DNA from: Gammaproteobacteria bacterium
GTDB lineage: Bacteria; Pseudomonadota; Gammaproteobacteria; UBA4575
NCBI GenBank assembly: GCA_013001685.1
Contig: JABDMD010000183.1
Location: forward strand, 1 to 34,246
Length of the DNA: 34,246 nucleotides
Direction of reading: 5' to 3'
Part shown: positions 1-10,241 of the stretch, one piece after another
How positions within the stretch are numbered: position 1 is the stretch's first letter
Layout of the letters: each line of letters opens with the position of its first letter
Made by a program: the position numbers and the translations under genes
The notes under the pieces: generated by a model
What the model saw: the letters and a program-made list of their open reading frames with translations, nothing else
Database searches by the model: none
Told to the model about the DNA's origin: nothing

Positions 1-20
1 GTTTGGCTATATAGACTATT

Positions 21-47
21 ATGTCCGCTTACACCGGAAGTGTGAGC
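21..47. repeat. partial palindromic repeat / hairpin at left edge
   Basis: The 12-mer ATGTCCGCTTAC at 21-32 recurs exactly at 109-120, where it forms the left arm of a better-preserved palindrome. Here the right arm of that palindrome is missing. Instead 27-34 can pair with 40-47 (GCTTACAC with GTGTGAGC, one G-T wobble) around a 5-nt loop. I read it as a degenerate copy of the same element. Function unknown. Confidence 0.45.
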
Positions 48-107
48 ACGTGGATGTGCGAATATGAGTTACATCAAGGATGATGTATTCAAAATCAAAT
101 TTTACAA

Positions 108-137
108 AATGTCCGCTTACGGCCAAAAGCGAACATT
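108..137. repeat. REP-like palindromic repeat, copy A
   Basis: An imperfect inverted repeat: AATGTCCGCTT at 108-118 pairs with AAGCGAACATT at 127-137 with one mismatch, around a loop containing GGCC. A close relative lies near the other end of the window (33808-33837), sharing AATGTCCGCT, CGGCCAA and AGCG. It sits between genes, just past the stop of the small minus-strand gene, as expected of a short interspersed palindromic element. It could also act as a transcript-end hairpin. Copy number elsewhere in the genome is unknown. Confidence 0.6.
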
Positions 138-165
138 AATACCCCTGTTAAAAGTCAATTCTTTA

Positions 166-375
166 TTAATTTAGTTCTAGTGTTGAGTGTTGGTATAAAG
201 ACGAGGCTTTTTCGCAAAGTTCTTTGCGTAGTTCTTCTTCATACGCACCTTCAAAGCGGGGTAATTTTGAAATCGTTGCGATGAGGTGCCACAAACCATT
301 TGGTTGGCTCATGAAATAAGAAACCATTTTATTGGCTTGTCTTCTGGCTCTTGCCAAGAGTAATTCGTCTTGCAT
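166..375 (-). CDS. small hypothetical protein
   Basis: I do not recognise this 69-residue protein. It is charged and probably alpha-helical: an N-terminal stretch rich in Ala and Arg, a middle with PNGLW, and an acidic EEELRKE segment. There is no signal peptide, membrane segment or Cys pair. The longest reading frame begins at 381 (MEMQDELL), but the Shine-Dalgarno-like AGGAGA at 387-382 directly abuts that ATG. The second ATG at 375, giving MQDELL, has a normal 6-nt spacing, so I chose it. A palindrome lies about 50 bp upstream (428-457), and the gene runs toward the repeat at 108-137. It stands alone with no operon partner. That it is a real gene rests only on the ribosome-binding site and the uninterrupted frame. 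Confidence 0.5.
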   Translation of the reverse strand: MQDELLLARARRQANKMVSYFMSQPNGLWHLIATISKLPRFEGAYEEELRKELCEKASSLYQHSTLELN

Positions 376-427
376 TTCCATTCTCCTAAAAATAAGTCCA
401 TTTGAAGAATTAAATCTTGAACGTCAT

Positions 428-457
428 TTTATATATTGCATGTGTTCAATATATAAG
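428..457. promoter_or_regulatory. AT-rich palindrome upstream of the small gene
   Basis: ATATATTG at 431-438 and CAATATAT at 447-454 are perfect inverted arms separated by 8 bp. Pairing continues outward through T430/A455 and T429/A456, with a T-G wobble at 428/457. It lies in the 240-bp gap between the 5' end of the small minus-strand gene and the 3' end of cysZ. It could be a repressor operator for the small gene or a hairpin. I see nothing else clear in this gap. Confidence 0.35.
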
Positions 458-615
458 CGTTATTGAGCTTTGATTAATGGTGCGAATTCCCTTAATCAAA
501 GGTTCGAATGCAATAATGTTACTTAGGGTGATAAATTATGAGAAGGTTCTGTTATAAAATATGTTAATAAGAGAACTTTAATAGAAAATATAGTAGAAGA
601 ATTGTTTTATATAGA

Positions 616-1398
616 TTATTTATTTTCAAAAATAGGTGCATGTTGTTTTAGATGCTCAGTCCAAAGAGCGGTAGCGGCTGCAACACCAACGGGCATGGCA
701 AAGAAATTAAGCACTGGAATAATGGTCATTACCATTAGGCCTATGCCCATGCCAAGACATAAAAATCGATTTTGTTTGATTAACGTTAATTGTTGTTTAA
801 AAGTGAAGTCGCGATTACCCATGGGGTAATCTAAATATTCAATGGCGAGCAGCCACGCACCGAATAGAAACCATATAAATGGAGTAAATACATTTATTCC
901 GGGAATTAGTAATAGCAAGAGCAGCGGAATGGCGCGTATGGCTATATAGAAGAGTTTGCGAAATTCATTACTCAGGCCGAGACGTGCTCCACGTAATAAT
1001 GTTAGGTAGCTGTTTTTATGCTCTATTTCTTGCACTGTTTCTAGGTTTTCTTCAGAGGTCTGCTTTTCATTGATGAGTTTTTCTTCAATTTTTTCAGATA
1101 ACACGCCATTGAAAGGTGCTCCAATTACATTAGCAACAAGTGTGAATGCAAAAAAAACGATTACTAAAGCAGCAATAAAAAAAATCGGCCAAATGAGAAA
1201 TTCTAGCCAGTTCAACCAATCGGGTAAATTTTGTTCTAATAAGCTGTCAAATTTTATATATCCGTACCAAATTGCTGCAGTAAACAAAATAATATTTATC
1301 AGTGCAGGAATAGCAACATAGCGTTTAACGCCACGTAATTTGATCAAACGAAAGCCATCTCGCACATGAGAAATCCCTTTAAGTATTTGGGAAACCAT
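616..1398 (-). CDS. cysZ: CysZ-type sulfate transporter / EI24-family membrane protein
   Basis: This 260-residue inner-membrane protein matches CysZ, which takes up sulfate for cysteine synthesis and is about 250 residues long in Escherichia coli. Hydrophobic blocks lie near residues 27-47, 66-93, 149-187 and 213-245. The N-terminal GISHVRDGFRLI segment and the block ending NVIGAPFNGVLSEKIE are typical of the family. The C-terminal part contains MGNRDFTFKQQL, the usual cytoplasmic link before the last hydrophobic block. In many Gammaproteobacteria cysZ lies beside zipA and ligA, and here those genes follow within 5 kb on the other strand, with smc and queF between. The gene lies 40 bp downstream of queF on the same strand and may be co-transcribed with it. 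The family call is firm; transport specificity is inferred. Confidence 0.88.
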   Translation of the reverse strand: MVSQILKGISHVRDGFRLIKLRGVKRYVAIPALINIILFTAAIWYGYIKFDSLLEQNLPDWLNWLEFLIWPIFFIAALVIVFFAFTLVANVIGAPFNGVLSEKIEEKLINEKQTSEENLETVQEIEHKNSYLTLLRGARLGLSNEFRKLFYIAIRAIPLLLLLLIPGINVFTPFIWFLFGAWLLAIEYLDYPMGNRDFTFKQQLTLIKQNRFLCLGMGIGLMVMTIIPVLNFFAMPVGVAAATALWTEHLKQHAPIFENK

Positions 1399-1438
1399 TT
1401 AAACAGCTCTTTAGATATCGGTTGCTTGTTAGCAGTAG

Positions 1439-1837
1439 TTAATGTGAATTGGGAAGTTTTACAGGGGTTGCAGCTTGCCAACCTTGCTTTCGATGCTCGA
1501 CGATGACGTGTGTGTACATGCCTCCACGCACATTAAAGTCGGCAACAATTCGCATAAATCGGGGCTTTAGCAATGTCGCAATATCGCTTAGAATTTCATT
1601 AGTTATTGCTTCATGAAATGCTCCTTTGTCTCTAAATGATGACATATACAATTTGAGTGCTTTTAATTCAACGCACAGGTTGTCTGGAACATATTCAATT
1701 AAAAATTTAGCGTAATCAGGTTGTCCTGTGAGCGGGCACAAGCAAGTAAACTCAGGAATGCGAATGCATATGGTGTAATCAGTTTCTGTTTGCGGGTTTT
1801 CAAATGTATCTAAATACTGTGTATGGAAATTTGTCAT
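1439..1837 (-). CDS. queF: NADPH-dependent 7-cyano-7-deazaguanine reductase (preQ0 reductase), short form
   Basis: QueF reduces the nitrile of preQ0 to the aminomethyl group of preQ1 in queuosine synthesis for tRNA wobble positions. At 132 residues it is the short, single-domain type I (YkvM-like) form. The catalytic Cys34 lies in [10 protein letters not shown] with Asp41, and His75 and Glu76 lie in DKGAFHE. These match the thioimide-forming Cys, the acid Asp and the substrate-contacting FHE of the Bacillus enzyme. The QueF signature appears as ELKALKLY (residues 57-64). It is divergent from smc with 63 bp between starts, so both promoters must share that gap. Many Gammaproteobacteria carry the long two-domain form of about 280 residues, so the short form is worth noting. 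Confidence 0.95.
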   Translation of the reverse strand: MTNFHTQYLDTFENPQTETDYTICIRIPEFTCLCPLTGQPDYAKFLIEYVPDNLCVELKALKLYMSSFRDKGAFHEAITNEILSDIATLLKPRFMRIVADFNVRGGMYTHVIVEHRKQGWQAATPVKLPNSH

Positions 1838-1900
1838 TAGGAGCTTGGTCTCATTCTAAATAATCTATATATTCTATCTAAATAATTGGCGAAATAATTA

Positions 1901-4900
1901 ATGCGTCTCACATCTATTAAAATGGCGGGGTTTAAATCTTTTGTAGACCCGACTACTCTGGATTTTCCTACATCAATGGTTGGTATCGTCGGTCCAAATG
2001 GCTGTGGTAAATCAAACATTATTGATGCAGTACGCTGGGTGATGGGTGAAAGCTCTAAACATATCCGCGGCGATACAATGGAAGATGTTATCTTTAATGG
2101 TTCTTCCACACGCAAACCTATTGGTCAGGCTTCAATAGAATTGGTGTTTGATAATAGTGATGGCAAATTGGGTGGCGAATATTCATCGTTTGCCGAAATT
2201 GCAGTTCGCAGACAAGCAACACGTGACGGCACTTCTAAATATTTCTTAAATGGTACGAAGTGTAGACGCAAAGATATTGTGCAGCTGTTTTTGGGCACCG
2301 GTTTAGGTCCTCGCAGTTACGCCATTATTGAACAAGGCATGATTTCAAGGCTGATTGATGCGAAGCCAGAAGAATTGCGTGTGTATCTTGAAGAGGCTGC
2401 GGGGATTTCTAAATATAAAGAGCGCCGTCGTGAAACGGAAATCCGTATTCGACACACACGCGAAAATCTAGATCGATTGAATGATGTAATTGAAGAAATT
2501 ACTAAACGTATCCAGCACTTACAAAGACAAGCTAAAGCGGCAGAACGTTATAAAGTACTTAAAGTAGAAGAGCGCCAAGCGAAAATAGAATTATTAGCCC
2601 TGCGTTGGCAAGCGCATCAGGATGAAGTACAAGAACGTAAGAACGCAATGGAGCACAAAGAGACGGAAAGTCAAAAAGTAGTTGCGGATATTCGTGCAAT
2701 CGAGGCTGAGATTGAAGCTTTGCGTCAACAGCATGCAGATGAGACCGAACTGTTTAACCAGGTTCAGGGTGATTATTATAAGTTAGGTGGAGAAATTTCA
2801 CGTATTGAGCAATCGATTAGTCATGTACAAGAACTGAATAGTCGATATGACGAAGAGCTTAAACAGGTGCAAGAGTCTTGGGCGCAATCTGAAAAATCTT
2901 TGCTTGGGGAGACCGCAAAAGCGGATGAGCTAGAACAGAAGATTGCTGAAATCGAACCAAGCCTGAATTCTGCGCGTGATGAGTTAAGTTCTAATTCAGA
3001 AAAACTTGGTGAAGCAGAATCTGAGATGGCGAAATGGCAAGACGCTTGGGAAGCACTAAGTGTAAAAATTGCTGAGCCTGCACAAATTATTGAAATTGAA
3101 GCTTCACGAATTGAATATCTTGAAAATCATCTTGAGCAATTGGCCGAGCGTAAAGATAAATTGCTTGAGGATTTGCATCGATTTAGTCAAGTTAAGTCTT
3201 CTAGACAGTCTGAGGACTTTGTTTCACGAGTAAATGAAACCAGTACTGCTTTACAAGCTATTTCTCCAAAAATTATTGAGCTGTCTAAAAGTATTAGTGC
3301 TGGTCGAGATAATAGCCAAACACTAGGGGTGCAGCTTGAGAAGGCGCGCGAACAACTGCAAACTAAACAAACTGAATTGTCATCTTTGCAGGCTCTGCAG
3401 CGTGTTGTTTTGGGAGAAGAAGGTAAAGATGTAAGTCGGTGGTTAGATCAACATGGTTTAAGTAAAGCCCCGAGGTTGATGGACAAACTTAAAACTGAAG
3501 CTGGATGGGAGGCTGCAGTTGAGACTGTGCTAGGTGATTATCTAGAAGCGGTTTGTGTAGATAAAATTGAACAAGTTGCCAGTTCAGTAAAAGATATTAA
3601 AACCGGCCGCATGATGGTCTTAAGTAATGGTGCCTCCTATGCTTCGACACCAAGTCATGCTTTAGGTGAAACCTTGGTTTCTAAGGTTAAAGCGCCAGTG
3701 GATTTATCCGCTAAGCTTGGAAGTATTTTCATTGCCAATGATCTTCAAAGTGCATTAAAGAAGAGTGCATCCTTGGAGTCAGGTCAATCTGTTATCACTA
3801 GAGATGGTGTTTGGTTAGGAGTGGGATGGCTACGTGTCTCAAGAATTGCTGCAAATAAAGGCAACGTCTTGCAACGCAAGAATGAAATATTAAATCTTGA
3901 GAAGGAAGTGCAAGCTCAACAAAACGAAATTATTCAAATGGTTTCTGATTTAGAAACTTGTCAGCGCGAGTTATATGAGAATGAAAAGCAGCGCGACACG
4001 GTTCAAGCTAGTTTATCGAAGGCACAAAAAGTGCATGCGCAGGCAGAAGCGGAAATGTCTGGCTGGGAAAGTGAAAAAGAACATGTCGAGCGTCAAGAAG
4101 AACAATTGAGAGACTATTTGGATGATGTGGATCGTCAAATTAATCAATCTGAAGAAGAGCTTGAAGAGTCAAGAGCTTCTAAGCAACAGGCGGATTCCCT
4201 GTTAGAAGTGTTTGATGTTGAGCGTAAAGGAATGTTAGAGCAGCGTGATAGCGCAGTTTTCCATCTCGATGGTGCGCGAAGTAAAGAAGTTGAGCGCCGC
4301 GAATCTACACATCGTTTAGCATTACATTTAGAGTCGTATCGCGCTTCATTGAATGCAACTCATGCTTCTCTTGAACGCATGAAGGAGCATGCAGAGCAAC
4401 TTAAGCAGCGCGAACAGTCTCTGCAGCAATCCATTAAAGACGGCAGCACACCGCTTGTTGAGCTGAACGAAAATTTAAAAGAATATGTTGATCAGCGTGT
4501 TAAGCTAGAGCACAGTTTGTCAGATGCACGTATGGTTGCGCAAAAAACTGAAGAGAAAATACGTGCTAAGCAAGAGCATAATGTTGAAACGCAACGTAAT
4601 CTTGAGCAACTTAGAGACGAGTTAAATGAATTGCAGTTAGCTTGGCAAGAAGCTAATGTGCGCAGTAAAACCATTCAAGAACAGTTGCACGAATATGATG
4701 TCGCGCCTGAGGCAGTGTTAGAAAAGTTAGAGGAAGATGCGACGCTGGAAAAATGGGAAGAAAAAACACAATCTTTAGAGCGTAAAATTAGTCGTTTAGG
4801 GCCAATTAACTTGGCAGCCATTGGTGAATATGAGGAACACAAAGAGCGCAAAGAGTATTTGGATAAGCAGCATGAAGACCTTTCTAATGCATTAGAAACA

Positions 4901-5410
4901 CTTGAAGATGCTATAAGGAAAATAGATAAAGAAACTAAAGATCGTTTCAAAGATATTTTTGAGAATGTGAATAGCCATTTACAAGCAATGTTTCCGCGTT
5001 TGTTTGGCGGTGGTAAAGCTTTCCTTGAAATGACAGGGGATGACCTGCTCACTACTGGTGTGGCAATTATGGCGCGTCCTCCAGGTAAAAGGCTTTCATC
5101 TATACAGTTGATGTCTGGTGGAGAAAAAGCCCTTACGGCAGTTGCGCTGGTATTCTCATTATTTGAACTTAATCCTGCTCCTTTCTGTCTACTCGACGAG
5201 GTCGACGCTCCTTTGGATGATGCAAATGTCATGCGTTTTTGTGATTTATTAAAAGATATGAGTGATCGGGTGCAATTTATTTATATCACACACAATAAGA
5301 ATACCATGGAGTATGCTAGACAATTACTGGGAATTACGATGCATGAGCCTGGGGTATCTCGAATTGTTTCTGTGGATGTGGATGCTGCGGCTGAATTGGC
5401 TGCGGTTTAA
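1901..5410 (+). CDS. smc: chromosome segregation ATPase SMC
   Basis: SMC is the ATPase of the bacterial condensin that loops and compacts DNA around newly replicated origins. The 1169-residue protein has full SMC architecture. The N-terminal head carries the Walker A loop GPNGCGKSN (residues 31-39). Long coiled coils flank a hinge at roughly 500-640. The C-terminal head has the ABC signature MSGGEK (1071-1076) and Walker B ending CLLDEVDAP, with D1099 and the catalytic E1100. The start MRLTSIKMAGFKSF is the usual SMC beginning. Many Gammaproteobacteria, such as Escherichia coli, use MukB instead, so this organism belongs to an SMC-using branch. The kleisin partners ScpA and ScpB are not in the window. 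zipA follows after 62 bp. Confidence 0.98.
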   Translation: MRLTSIKMAGFKSFVDPTTLDFPTSMVGIVGPNGCGKSNIIDAVRWVMGESSKHIRGDTMEDVIFNGSSTRKPIGQASIELVFDNSDGKLGGEYSSFAEIAVRRQATRDGTSKYFLNGTKCRRKDIVQLFLGTGLGPRSYAIIEQGMISRLIDAKPEELRVYLEEAAGISKYKERRRETEIRIRHTRENLDRLNDVIEEITKRIQHLQRQAKAAERYKVLKVEERQAKIELLALRWQAHQDEVQERKNAMEHKETESQKVVADIRAIEAEIEALRQQHADETELFNQVQGDYYKLGGEISRIEQSISHVQELNSRYDEELKQVQESWAQSEKSLLGETAKADELEQKIAEIEPSLNSARDELSSNSEKLGEAESEMAKWQDAWEALSVKIAEPAQIIEIEASRIEYLENHLEQLAERKDKLLEDLHRFSQVKSSRQSEDFVSRVNETSTALQAISPKIIELSKSISAGRDNSQTLGVQLEKAREQLQTKQTELSSLQALQRVVLGEEGKDVSRWLDQHGLSKAPRLMDKLKTEAGWEAAVETVLGDYLEAVCVDKIEQVASSVKDIKTGRMMVLSNGASYASTPSHALGETLVSKVKAPVDLSAKLGSIFIANDLQSALKKSASLESGQSVITRDGVWLGVGWLRVSRIAANKGNVLQRKNEILNLEKEVQAQQNEIIQMVSDLETCQRELYENEKQRDTVQASLSKAQKVHAQAEAEMSGWESEKEHVERQEEQLRDYLDDVDRQINQSEEELEESRASKQQADSLLEVFDVERKGMLEQRDSAVFHLDGARSKEVERRESTHRLALHLESYRASLNATHASLERMKEHAEQLKQREQSLQQSIKDGSTPLVELNENLKEYVDQRVKLEHSLSDARMVAQKTEEKIRAKQEHNVETQRNLEQLRDELNELQLAWQEANVRSKTIQEQLHEYDVAPEAVLEKLEEDATLEKWEEKTQSLERKISRLGPINLAAIGEYEEHKERKEYLDKQHEDLSNALETLEDAIRKIDKETKDRFKDIFENVNSHLQAMFPRLFGGGKAFLEMTGDDLLTTGVAIMARPPGKRLSSIQLMSGGEKALTAVALVFSLFELNPAPFCLLDEVDAPLDDANVMRFCDLLKDMSDRVQFIYITHNKNTMEYARQLLGITMHEPGVSRIVSVDVDAAAELAAV

Positions 5411-5472
5411 TCATTTTTTTTTCAAATCATTAATCTGCGCCTGTTAAATCAGCATATGTTTGCGCAAGCTAT

Positions 5473-6267
5473 ATGGAATTAGAACTACGAATTGCATTAT
5501 TGCTAATTGGATTGGCAGCTATCGTGGCGATGTATTTTTTTGGCAGGTCCAAGCGCGCGGTACGTAAGCGTGAAGACGATGAATTTAATTTCCAAACCAA
5601 CGATTTACCTGATCCGTTAGAGTTAGATCAAGCGCTTGAACTAGGGGATGATCTTCAAAAAGATGTAAATGGTGTGGTGGATGAGGAAATTATTGACGAT
5701 TCAGGCGATGATTTAAGTAACCTAGTTCACGATGATATTGCTGAATCGCACCGTATAGAGCTTCCTAACGAAAAACCTTCCTTTAGTCATCAGCCCAGCA
5801 TTTTTGATAAAGAGCCTGAGCCGTCTAAAATTGCAGAAAAATTAGTTATTCTGCACGTGATGGCGCGACGACCACATAAATTTAATGGCAAAGCGATTTT
5901 GAATCTTTGCAAAGAGCTTGATTTAGAGCTCGATAATTTATTTATTTTTAATAAAAATGTTGAGCGCTTCAGTGGTAAAAAAGCACTATATAGCATCGTA
6001 AATATGGTAAAGCCGGGTACATTTGATGCAGATGGTATGCATGAATTTGAAACTCCGGGCCTGAGTTTTATATTAAGTTTGCCTGGGCCAGAAGAAGGTT
6101 TGCGATCGTTTAACATCATGCTGGAAGATGCAAGAAAATTTTCGGAGCGCTTAAATGGTGATTTACTAGATGAATCCCGTAATCGTTTAAATCCACAAAT
6201 GACAGCTCATTTGCAAGAAGATATACAGTTATTTAGTTTACGGCACCCGCGACCAGTACCGGTATAA
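5473..6267 (+). CDS. zipA: cell division protein ZipA
   Basis: ZipA tethers FtsZ to the inner membrane in the early divisome and is restricted to Gammaproteobacteria. The 264 residues show the expected plan: a short N-terminal periplasmic part and membrane anchor (about residues 5-25, ending MYFFGRSKRAVRKR), an acidic linker (about 30-120, rich in Asp and Glu rather than the Pro/Gln linker of enterics), and the C-terminal FtsZ-binding domain (about 125-262). The last includes KLVILHVMARRPHKFNGK, MVKPGTF and the PGPEEGLRSFNIML segment. It lies between smc and ligA on the same strand, the conserved order. There is no clear Shine-Dalgarno before the ATG, but the membrane anchor fixes the start. 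Confidence 0.95.
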   Translation: MELELRIALLLIGLAAIVAMYFFGRSKRAVRKREDDEFNFQTNDLPDPLELDQALELGDDLQKDVNGVVDEEIIDDSGDDLSNLVHDDIAESHRIELPNEKPSFSHQPSIFDKEPEPSKIAEKLVILHVMARRPHKFNGKAILNLCKELDLELDNLFIFNKNVERFSGKKALYSIVNMVKPGTFDADGMHEFETPGLSFILSLPGPEEGLRSFNIMLEDARKFSERLNGDLLDESRNRLNPQMTAHLQEDIQLFSLRHPRPVPV

Positions 6268-6374
6268 TAAACTAGAGCTTTCTTAAGAAATTTTTAGTCT
6301 GCAAATTTTTATGTCGCAGCATTATAATGGATATGCTGAATTCTCGTTATACCCTCAACATCCGTGGTACATAA

Positions 6375-8399
<2,025 letters not shown>

Positions 8400-8489
8400 C
8401 TTGATTGACATCACTATATGCATATTAGATAGTTTATCGATGTCATGCTTGAGAGTGAATGAATTTAATTATCAGCACGGAGCGGTTGT

Positions 8490-8861
8490 TTGAAAACTGA
8501 ACGCAGGGTAGTTGCTCGCTACCGAGCTAAATTAGATGTTCAGATTGATATGAATGAATACAGTTTTGAGGCGGTCTCTATGGAAGTTTCGCTGCGAGGT
8601 CTACGTATTGTATGTGAGGGGCTGCTTGCAAATAAAATATTTAGTCGATATTTACAAGTCACGCCTGGTGAGAATATCACAGCAAATATCGAAATAAAGA
8701 TACCAAGACAGCATGATTTGAACGACACTCTTAAATGTAACACTAGAGTTATTTCAGTAAACCGAATTTCTCAGAGTAGTTATGTCGTTGGGTTCAATAT
8801 TATTGATTTTGATGGAGATGCTATGGAATCTTGGGAAGCTTATATTGCTAAACGGCACTAA
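8490..8861 (+). CDS. PilZ-domain protein, possible c-di-GMP receptor
   Basis: This 123-residue protein is essentially one PilZ domain, a beta-barrel that binds cyclic di-GMP and controls motility, adhesion or exopolysaccharide. The N-terminal arginine motif is present as RRVVAR (residues 5-10, RxxxR spacing). The second motif, normally D/N-x-S-x-x-G, appears as EVSLRG (32-37), so the first residue is Glu rather than Asp or Asn. The start is TTG at 8490, supported by GGAG eight bases upstream and by the Arg motif lying just inside the N-terminus. An upstream TTGACA at 8405-8410 could be a -35 box, but the -10 is poor. It stands alone between ligA and lpxA, so its target is unknown. Confidence 0.72.
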   Translation: MKTERRVVARYRAKLDVQIDMNEYSFEAVSMEVSLRGLRIVCEGLLANKIFSRYLQVTPGENITANIEIKIPRQHDLNDTLKCNTRVISVNRISQSSYVVGFNIIDFDGDAMESWEAYIAKRH

Positions 8862-8926
8862 TATATATCTGTATTTATATTAAAATTAAAACACATTCTT
8901 ACTTAATTTCTTAATAGTTTTCTAAA

Positions 8927-9688
8927 TTGTCAAATATTCATCCAACTGCTGTAGTTTCTTTGAAAGCCGAAATTGATACCGATGTAAAAATTGGTCCATA
9001 TAGCGTCATTGAAGATAATGTCATTATTCAATCGGGTACTGAGATCGGGCCACATTGCGTGCTACATTCCTATGTAAAACTTGGTAAAAATAATCAACTA
9101 CATGCACAAGTTGTACTAGGGGGATTGCCTCAAGATTTATCGTTTAGCGGTGAAGCAACTTGGGTTGTGATAGGTGATGAAAATATCATTCGTGAAAATT
9201 GCACGGTACATCGCTCTACTAACCCTGATGTTCCAACAACATTAGGTTCTAAATGCTATCTAATGAGTTATTCGCATGTTGCGCATGATTGTCATCTTGG
9301 TGATGAAGTTATTCTCACCGCTTATGTTGGTTTAAGTGGCCATATAGATATTGGTGATAAAGCAAATCTTGGCGGACACGTCGGCACTCATCAATTTATT
9401 CGCATAGGAAGTATGTCTATGGTTGCAGGCTTTACTCCGGTGCGTAAAGATGTATTACCATTTTGTCTTTTGGGTGGCGATCCAGTACGTCATTTTCGGT
9501 TAAATACAATTGGTTTGCGACGCTCTGGAATAAAAGGTGAGCGATATAAAAAACTTGAACGGGTATTTCGACATTTACGTGAAGGTGGATCAATAGAAGA
9601 TCAACATGGGACACCAGAAATTGATCATCTTCGAGAATATATGCTGGCTCCCTCAAAACGCGGGATCTATGGCTTTTTGCAGGCTTAA
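8927..9688 (+). CDS. lpxA: UDP-N-acetylglucosamine O-acyltransferase (LpxA family), stand-alone
   Basis: LpxA transfers an R-3-hydroxyacyl chain from acyl carrier protein to UDP-GlcNAc, the first step of lipid A synthesis. The 253 residues form a left-handed beta-helix of hexapeptide repeats (NIHPTAVV onward to about 190) and a helical C-terminus. The catalytic pair appears as HVAH with His120 equivalent to the E. coli active-site His125, and the downstream SGH and THQF histidines are kept. At the acyl-chain ruler position MVAG has Gly, as in the long-chain E. coli enzyme. The start is TTG with no good ribosome-binding site, but it puts NIHPTA at the expected N-terminus. It is not next to lpxD, fabZ or lpxB as in the usual cluster, and the C-terminal DPVRHFRLN stretch looks divergent, so it may be a second copy. 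Confidence 0.85.
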   Translation: MSNIHPTAVVSLKAEIDTDVKIGPYSVIEDNVIIQSGTEIGPHCVLHSYVKLGKNNQLHAQVVLGGLPQDLSFSGEATWVVIGDENIIRENCTVHRSTNPDVPTTLGSKCYLMSYSHVAHDCHLGDEVILTAYVGLSGHIDIGDKANLGGHVGTHQFIRIGSMSMVAGFTPVRKDVLPFCLLGGDPVRHFRLNTIGLRRSGIKGERYKKLERVFRHLREGGSIEDQHGTPEIDHLREYMLAPSKRGIYGFLQA

Positions 9689-9725
9689 ATTGCTTGTGTT
9701 GCATGGCTAGACAGTAACTTTTTCC

Positions 9726-10241
9726 ATGCCAGAACTTGTAAAAATACTTTTCAATATTTGTCTGTTACGTAAAGGGCCAGAAGATCTGCCTTGTGATATG
9801 CCGCTTATGATGTTTTTGGTTGGGGTGAGTCTTGCAGTTTCAGTTTGGTTGGGTACGATTATTTATGACCCCAGTATAGCAGGGCTTTCAAGTATTACAG
9901 GTTTGTTTTTTTCATTCGTATTTGCAAAAATTTTATTACTTAAGAATCCAGAGCGTTTTATACAAACATTTTGTGCGATGATGGGTACGGTAACTTTAAT
10001 TAATCTTATCTCTGTACCTGTTGTGTACCCTTTGTCAAATGAAGAGCTCAATGAAAATTTAGTTTTGTTTTTTGGCCTATTAAGTTTTGCACTTTTTGTT
10101 TGGATTATTGTTGTATATGGATTTATTTTTAGTCGGGCTATTGCTTCAACATTAGCTAATGGAGTGGCAATTAGTGTTGGCTATGCTTTGTTAAGTATTA
10201 TGATTCTACAATTATTTTTATCTGGAAGAGCAGCAAGCTGA
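9726..10241 (+). CDS. hypothetical integral membrane protein upstream of mpl
   Basis: I cannot name this 171-residue protein. It has a short soluble N-terminus (LLRKGPEDLPCDMP, about residues 14-27) and then hydrophobic segments at roughly 28-48, 55-73, 82-102, 112-136 and 145-167, so about five membrane helices. The layout resembles small Yip1-like or DUF membrane proteins of Proteobacteria that start with a similar LLR-x-GP-x-DLP motif, but this is from memory. Its stop overlaps the start of mpl (TGATG, shared base 10241), which implies translational coupling. A link to peptidoglycan recycling or muropeptide import is therefore possible but not shown. Confidence 0.7.
   Translation: MPELVKILFNICLLRKGPEDLPCDMPLMMFLVGVSLAVSVWLGTIIYDPSIAGLSSITGLFFSFVFAKILLLKNPERFIQTFCAMMGTVTLINLISVPVVYPLSNEELNENLVLFFGLLSFALFVWIIVVYGFIFSRAIASTLANGVAISVGYALLSIMILQLFLSGRAAS

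Noticed and set aside
1-66. 3' end of a transposase or other gene at the left edge
   Set aside because: One short frame runs to a TGA at 64-66, but about 21 residues without a recognisable motif are not enough to call, and the region forms hairpins instead.
4675-5232. 185-residue open frame antisense to smc
   Set aside because: It is Ser-rich shadow coding opposite the conserved SMC ATPase head, with no recognisable domain or ribosome-binding site.
9432-9704. 90-residue antisense frame at the end of lpxA
   Set aside because: It lies opposite the conserved lpxA C-terminus and resembles no known family.
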